Shown: piece after piece, positions 7,501 through 9,227 of the stretch
Layout of the letters: the number at the start of each line of letters is the position of its first letter
Numbering within the stretch: the first letter of the stretch is position 1
Assembly (NCBI GenBank): GCA_002254285.1
Contig: NIUZ01000054.1
Coordinates: forward strand, 1-9,227
Reading direction: 5' to 3'
Length of the DNA stretch: 9,227 bases
Source: Bacteroidetes bacterium 4572_112
Lineage (GTDB): Bacteria > Bacteroidota > Bacteroidia > Bacteroidales > UBA1556
Position numbers and translations under genes: made by a program
Notes under the pieces: generated by a model
Told to the model about the DNA's origin: nothing
Seen by the model: only the letters and a program-made list of their open reading frames with translations
Databases searched by the model: none

Positions 7501-7702
7501 TGAGAATTTTAGTTTTTTTGTTAGCGTAATATACTGTGTTATTATTATTGCTAATTATCCATGCAGAATCAAAAATATCTTTATGAGGAATAATGTTACA
7601 CACTTGCTCGAAAAGCTCTTGCAGACGATTCTCCCTAAAAATTATTTTTTTAAGTTTATTATTTAACTTGAGCAGTGTTAATTCTGTATTAGTTTTGTCC
7701 AT
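4598..7702 (-). CDS. Multi-PAS sensor histidine kinase (soluble, orphan)
   Basis: Two-component sensor kinase of 1034 residues with no transmembrane segment or signal peptide, so it should sense cytoplasmic signals. An N-terminal GAF-like region (about 25-160) carries the cysteine cluster CKTCSIGC (Cys98, Cys101, Cys105). Then come about five PAS domains: a divergent one (about 175-290), and clearer ones at about 300-415, 421-537, 549-668 and 675-792, most ending in a (E/Q)(D/N)IT motif. HisKA (about 808-878) has the phospho-accepting His822 in SHEIRNPLN. The HATPase domain (about 920-1034) has the N-box around NLIENAIKF (937-945), the G1 box DTGIGI (968-973), the F-box FDRF (982-985) and the G2 box SGAGLGLNIV. 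All catalytic motifs are intact. There is no receiver or output domain and no response regulator gene nearby, so its partner is elsewhere. The protein is rich in Asn, Ile and Lys and its DNA is more AT-rich than rpoD or buk. The ligand cannot be predicted. Confidence 0.95.
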   Translation of the reverse strand: MDKTNTELTLLKLNNKLKKIIFRENRLQELFEQVCNIIPHKDIFDSAWIISNNNNTVYYANKKTKILTSKEISNCYDIIINNNISNKKTHLNNFKVQCKTCSIGCNNSSSYIISSPLIYKDLNYGLIAISVNNKNIELKSLHYELLKDLADDIAYQAYIINTEKKLKIKKEELLDSNTKFQTIANLYNGSITIFDFNYELLFASSNTISILNKLGSSLPLNLHDVINSYEIKILDKNLELLKSGKVNVVTLKHDFTKVLGYPLILKTRSSILRNNNTELVLSIIEDITKNTLTTKQNKEFEITYSSIFEEAPMGITIMDKDGIITNVNKEECNIIGYTKEELTGAHITKFFKKKYISEFKSNFKKFISKGNIEVEIELIKKDGSTIRVRRIAKGIYDSNDELKEIISHTQNITEHYNTNQKLRVLSQAIDQSPAIIAISDLDNKIIYVNKKFTKVTGYSSKEAIGNKPEILRSNYHSDEFYKNIWNHLRENRQWSGDFYNKRKNNEHYWERAEISPFFNKEGKHHGFIKTGEDITKLVETENKLKDSIKSYVQIFELIPIPIIIHKNGEIFELNKAALDFANGEHLENSNKSEYIGQNIMKFVHSNNHMNIINRMKLLQKTHKQVPMSTELLINSKGETRDVEIVSAPIKYKGIEATMVAFEDITNRLEGTRKLQESENKFHSIYDTNPDAIIIIRLFDAKILDINKGFLDISKYSPEDVLGKTPSEVGIYHDTRKLRGLVFLLKKGRFINNQEVQFSLKDGSKATGLVSARIININKEKVALFVVKNITERIKIEKELLKAKEKAEENDQLKSAFLANMSHEIRNPLNAIIGFSDLLKDDDLSKEDINKYIDIIQNKGDDLLVLINDIIDVSKIESGVLKVENNKINIVDTINETSQNYKRVFKDNKIINFAVNINTNKDIYIIADNTRLNQVFNNLIENAIKFTNKGEISITLDSDDHNVIIKVKDTGIGISKSDYQKIFDRFIKLESKQIISGAGLGLNIVKSLVELMKGTISVSSELNIGTEFTISFPRL

Positions 7703-7746
7703 ATTAGTTCAAATATGTGTAATCGTACGTTAGTTGTAGCAGGCAT

Positions 7747-7780
7747 CAAAGGTACAATATTTTTTGTAAGTTTTGCGAAA
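7747..7780 (-). promoter_or_regulatory. Likely promoter of the sensor kinase gene
   Basis: On the minus strand TACCTTTG (7754-7747) fully matches TAnnTTTG. TTTC (7780-7777), one base off the -33 TTTG, lies 22 bases upstream. The -7 box ends 44 bases before the ATG. Both elements fall in the 146-bp divergent gap shared with the lipoprotein gene. Confidence 0.55.
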
Positions 7781-7790
7781 TTTAATAAAT

Positions 7791-7824
7791 ATTGTATAAG
7801 AAGTTGTAAAATTTCATAATTTTG
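7791..7824 (+). promoter_or_regulatory. Likely promoter of the DUF4831 lipoprotein gene
   Basis: TAATTTTG (7817-7824) fully matches the Bacteroidetes -7 box, with ATTG (7791-7794) 22 bases upstream as the -33 element. The ATG follows 24 bases after the -7 box, implying a short leader. It does not overlap the divergent kinase promoter, so both could fire independently. Confidence 0.55.
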
Positions 7825-7848
7825 TATATAATTTAAAAAAAACTCATT

Positions 7849-9015
7849 ATGTTTAATAAACTTGGTACAGTAATTTTATTTTTATTCCTATTGAGCTCAT
7901 GCTCATCTTCATATAATGTAATTCATGTTGAGGAAGATAATAAGCCAGAAAATTCAGAGGGTATTTATTATGCATTGCCTCGCAATGTGGTTACTATTGA
8001 TATTACCGTTGAAGAAGTAAGCCGTATTTCAGGCCCATATGCTGCATATGCATCAAAGTTTTTGGGGATAAAGGATGCTGTACTTCACAATACAAAATTG
8101 TTTGAGCTGTCAGATATAAAAATTAATACATATTCAGAACCAGATCCTAAGCATTATTATTTTGTTGATCTAAGTAATTATAAGGGTTATGGTGCTCAGG
8201 ATATGATGATGAGTATGAGTATGTCGGGCTTAATTCAGGATTTGAATGATAATAGTGATTTACAAATAGAGAAAGAGAAAAATGAGAAGCAAGATAAAAA
8301 TGATATTGATTATTCAAAAACATTTAAATATTTTGCTGATGCAAACTTGGTGGAGAAAATTGATACAGTGGTTGAACAAGTGATTATGGACACTGTTACA
8401 GTGGAACGTATGCACTTAAAAAGAAGCTTTGTTGAAAAATCGTATGAGCAAAAGGCAAAAGAAGCATCGGAGTTGCTAATGAAAATTAAGGAGCAACGCC
8501 TTGATATTATTACGGGAGCACAAGAGATAGCTTATTCTGGTGCAACTGTAGCATATATGGCGGAGGAGCTAGCCAAGATGGAACAGGAATATATGAAGCT
8601 TTTTACGGGAGTCACTCAGCGAAACACCTTTCATTTTAGGTATTATTATTTACCTGAATCTCATGTGTATTCGGCCTCAATTCCTTTATTCAAGTTTTCT
8701 AAAACAGAAGGTATTCTTAAGGATGAAGCTATGGATGGTTTAATGGTATATATTCATGTCGATAGAGCCAGAACAACAACAACTTTAGAAAAGTTTATTG
8801 GAAATTCTGAAAATGATAAGGAATCGGATAAAGGACTCTATTATAGAATACCAGAGAGTGCGAAATTTACTATTAAAGAGGGAAGTGAGCTCAAAGCTGA
8901 GGCAAGTTTCTTGATTGGACAGTTTGGTGTTGTAACTAATTTGCCTGCCAAAAATGTTAAAGTACAGTTTTACCCTAATGGAGGAGCTATACGACGAGTG
9001 CAAATTGTTAATTAG
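7849..9015 (+). CDS. DUF4831 family lipoprotein of unknown function
   Basis: Exported lipoprotein of 388 residues. The hydrophobic signal (about 7-15) ends in a lipobox LSSC, predicting lipidation at Cys18; Ser residues after the Cys do not settle inner- or outer-membrane sorting. The mature part matches what I recall of Bacteroidetes DUF4831: YALPRNVVTIDITVE (41-55), then GPYAAYASKFLGI (62-74), SDIKINTYSEPDP (88-100), and a helical central block with QRLDIITGAQEIAYSG (216-231). The C-terminal GLYYRIPESAKFTI (329-342) echoes the N-terminal YYALPR strand, hinting at an internal duplication or paired beta domains. A Met-rich stretch, DMMMSMSMSG (118-127), and a highly charged Lys/Glu/Asp segment (about 139-156) look like a flexible insertion. 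No enzymatic motif is visible. It is divergent from the sensor kinase and precedes aspA by 112 bp, with no functional link evident. The family call rests on motif memory; the function is unknown. Confidence 0.85.
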   Translation: MFNKLGTVILFLFLLSSCSSSYNVIHVEEDNKPENSEGIYYALPRNVVTIDITVEEVSRISGPYAAYASKFLGIKDAVLHNTKLFELSDIKINTYSEPDPKHYYFVDLSNYKGYGAQDMMMSMSMSGLIQDLNDNSDLQIEKEKNEKQDKNDIDYSKTFKYFADANLVEKIDTVVEQVIMDTVTVERMHLKRSFVEKSYEQKAKEASELLMKIKEQRLDIITGAQEIAYSGATVAYMAEELAKMEQEYMKLFTGVTQRNTFHFRYYYLPESHVYSASIPLFKFSKTEGILKDEAMDGLMVYIHVDRARTTTTLEKFIGNSENDKESDKGLYYRIPESAKFTIKEGSELKAEASFLIGQFGVVTNLPAKNVKVQFYPNGGAIRRVQIVN

Positions 9016-9031
9016 TACGCTAAATATCAAT

Positions 9032-9057
9032 TTTCTTGCAGTGAAATAGTTTCTTGC
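9032..9057. repeat. Direct repeat TTTCTTGC upstream of aspA
   Basis: TTTCTTGC occurs at 9032-9039 and 9050-9057, starts 18 bp apart, just upstream of the expected -33 position of the aspA promoter. Spacing of nearly two helical turns would suit a dimeric activator on one DNA face. This is suggestive only. Confidence 0.3.
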
Positions 9058-9085
9058 TGCCGTAATATTTTAATAGACAATACAG

Positions 9086-9093
9086 TATATTTG
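9086..9093 (+). promoter_or_regulatory. Likely -7 box of the aspA promoter
   Basis: TATATTTG fully matches TAnnTTTG and lies 34 bases before the aspA ATG. The -33 region at the usual distance is poor (no TTTG near 9060-9066), which would fit activator dependence given the direct repeats just upstream. Confidence 0.5.
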
Positions 9094-9127
9094 TTGCAGA
9101 TTTATAATAGAAAACAAACACTTAGAT

Positions 9128-9227
9128 ATGAATACTAGAAGAGAACACGATTTTATAGGTGAGTTAGAAATTCCTAATGATAAGTATTATGGAATTCAGA
9201 CACATAGAGCTATGGAGAATTTCTTTA
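9128..9227 (+). CDS. aspA: Aspartate ammonia-lyase (partial, 5' end only)
   Basis: Cytoplasmic enzyme of the fumarase/aspartase superfamily that converts L-aspartate reversibly to fumarate and ammonia; in anaerobes it can feed fumarate to respiration or succinate production. Only 33 codons are in the window, from the ATG at 9128, and the frame is open at the right edge. The N-terminus contains REHDFIGELEIPNDKYYGIQT and then HRAMENF, the conserved opening of AspA proteins. Class II fumarases share part of this opening, but the EHDFIGELEIP form favours aspartase. All catalytic residues lie beyond the window. There is no Shine-Dalgarno sequence, as elsewhere here. The gene has its own probable promoter, so it need not be co-transcribed with the lipoprotein gene. 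Confidence 0.9.
   Translation, partial: MNTRREHDFIGELEIPNDKYYGIQTHRAMENFF

Noticed and set aside
8785..9030. Minus-strand open frame of 81 codons
   Set aside because: Antisense to the conserved C-terminal part of the DUF4831 lipoprotein and without domain signal.

Overview
The window looks like chromosomal DNA from a low-GC member of the Bacteroidetes, most likely order Bacteroidales or Marinilabiliales. The evidence is a short primary sigma factor of the Bacteroidetes type, a DUF4831 lipoprotein (a family I know essentially from this phylum), start codons without Shine-Dalgarno sequences, and several upstream matches to the Bacteroidetes -7 box TAnnTTTG. The species cannot be named from the sequence. 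Butyrate kinase and aspartate ammonia-lyase suggest fermentative or anaerobic metabolism (inference).

Left part (1-2892, minus strand): the 5' two-thirds or so of rpoD runs off the left edge. It is preceded by an HtrA/DegP-type periplasmic protease. A perfect 11-bp stem-loop lies between them. Upstream of the protease is a 594-bp AT-rich stretch with no convincing gene, holding an inverted repeat, a terminator-like hairpin, a short start-less open frame and, at its far end, the terminator of the next gene.

Middle part (2893-4597): butyrate kinase on the minus strand has a clear intrinsic terminator and no phosphate butyryltransferase next to it. It is divergent from a small FtsB/DivIC-like division protein on the plus strand. 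The latter converges on a large sensor kinase, and the 134-bp junction holds six tandem copies of a 7-bp unit (GACTGAA), bracketed by a 7-bp inverted repeat.

Right part (4598-9227): a 1034-residue soluble sensor histidine kinase (GAF-like region with a cysteine cluster, about five PAS domains, HisKA, HATPase) has no response regulator beside it. It is divergent from a DUF4831 lipoprotein gene, and each has its own good -7 box in the 146-bp gap. The first 33 codons of aspartate ammonia-lyase (aspA) close the window.

Most genes appear to be single-gene units with unrelated housekeeping roles. I see no defence island, mobile element, CRISPR array, tRNA or rRNA, and no convincing novel multi-gene system. 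The best leads are the bracketed heptamer array, the orphan kinase with its cysteine cluster, the uncharacterised lipoprotein and the long intergenic region.
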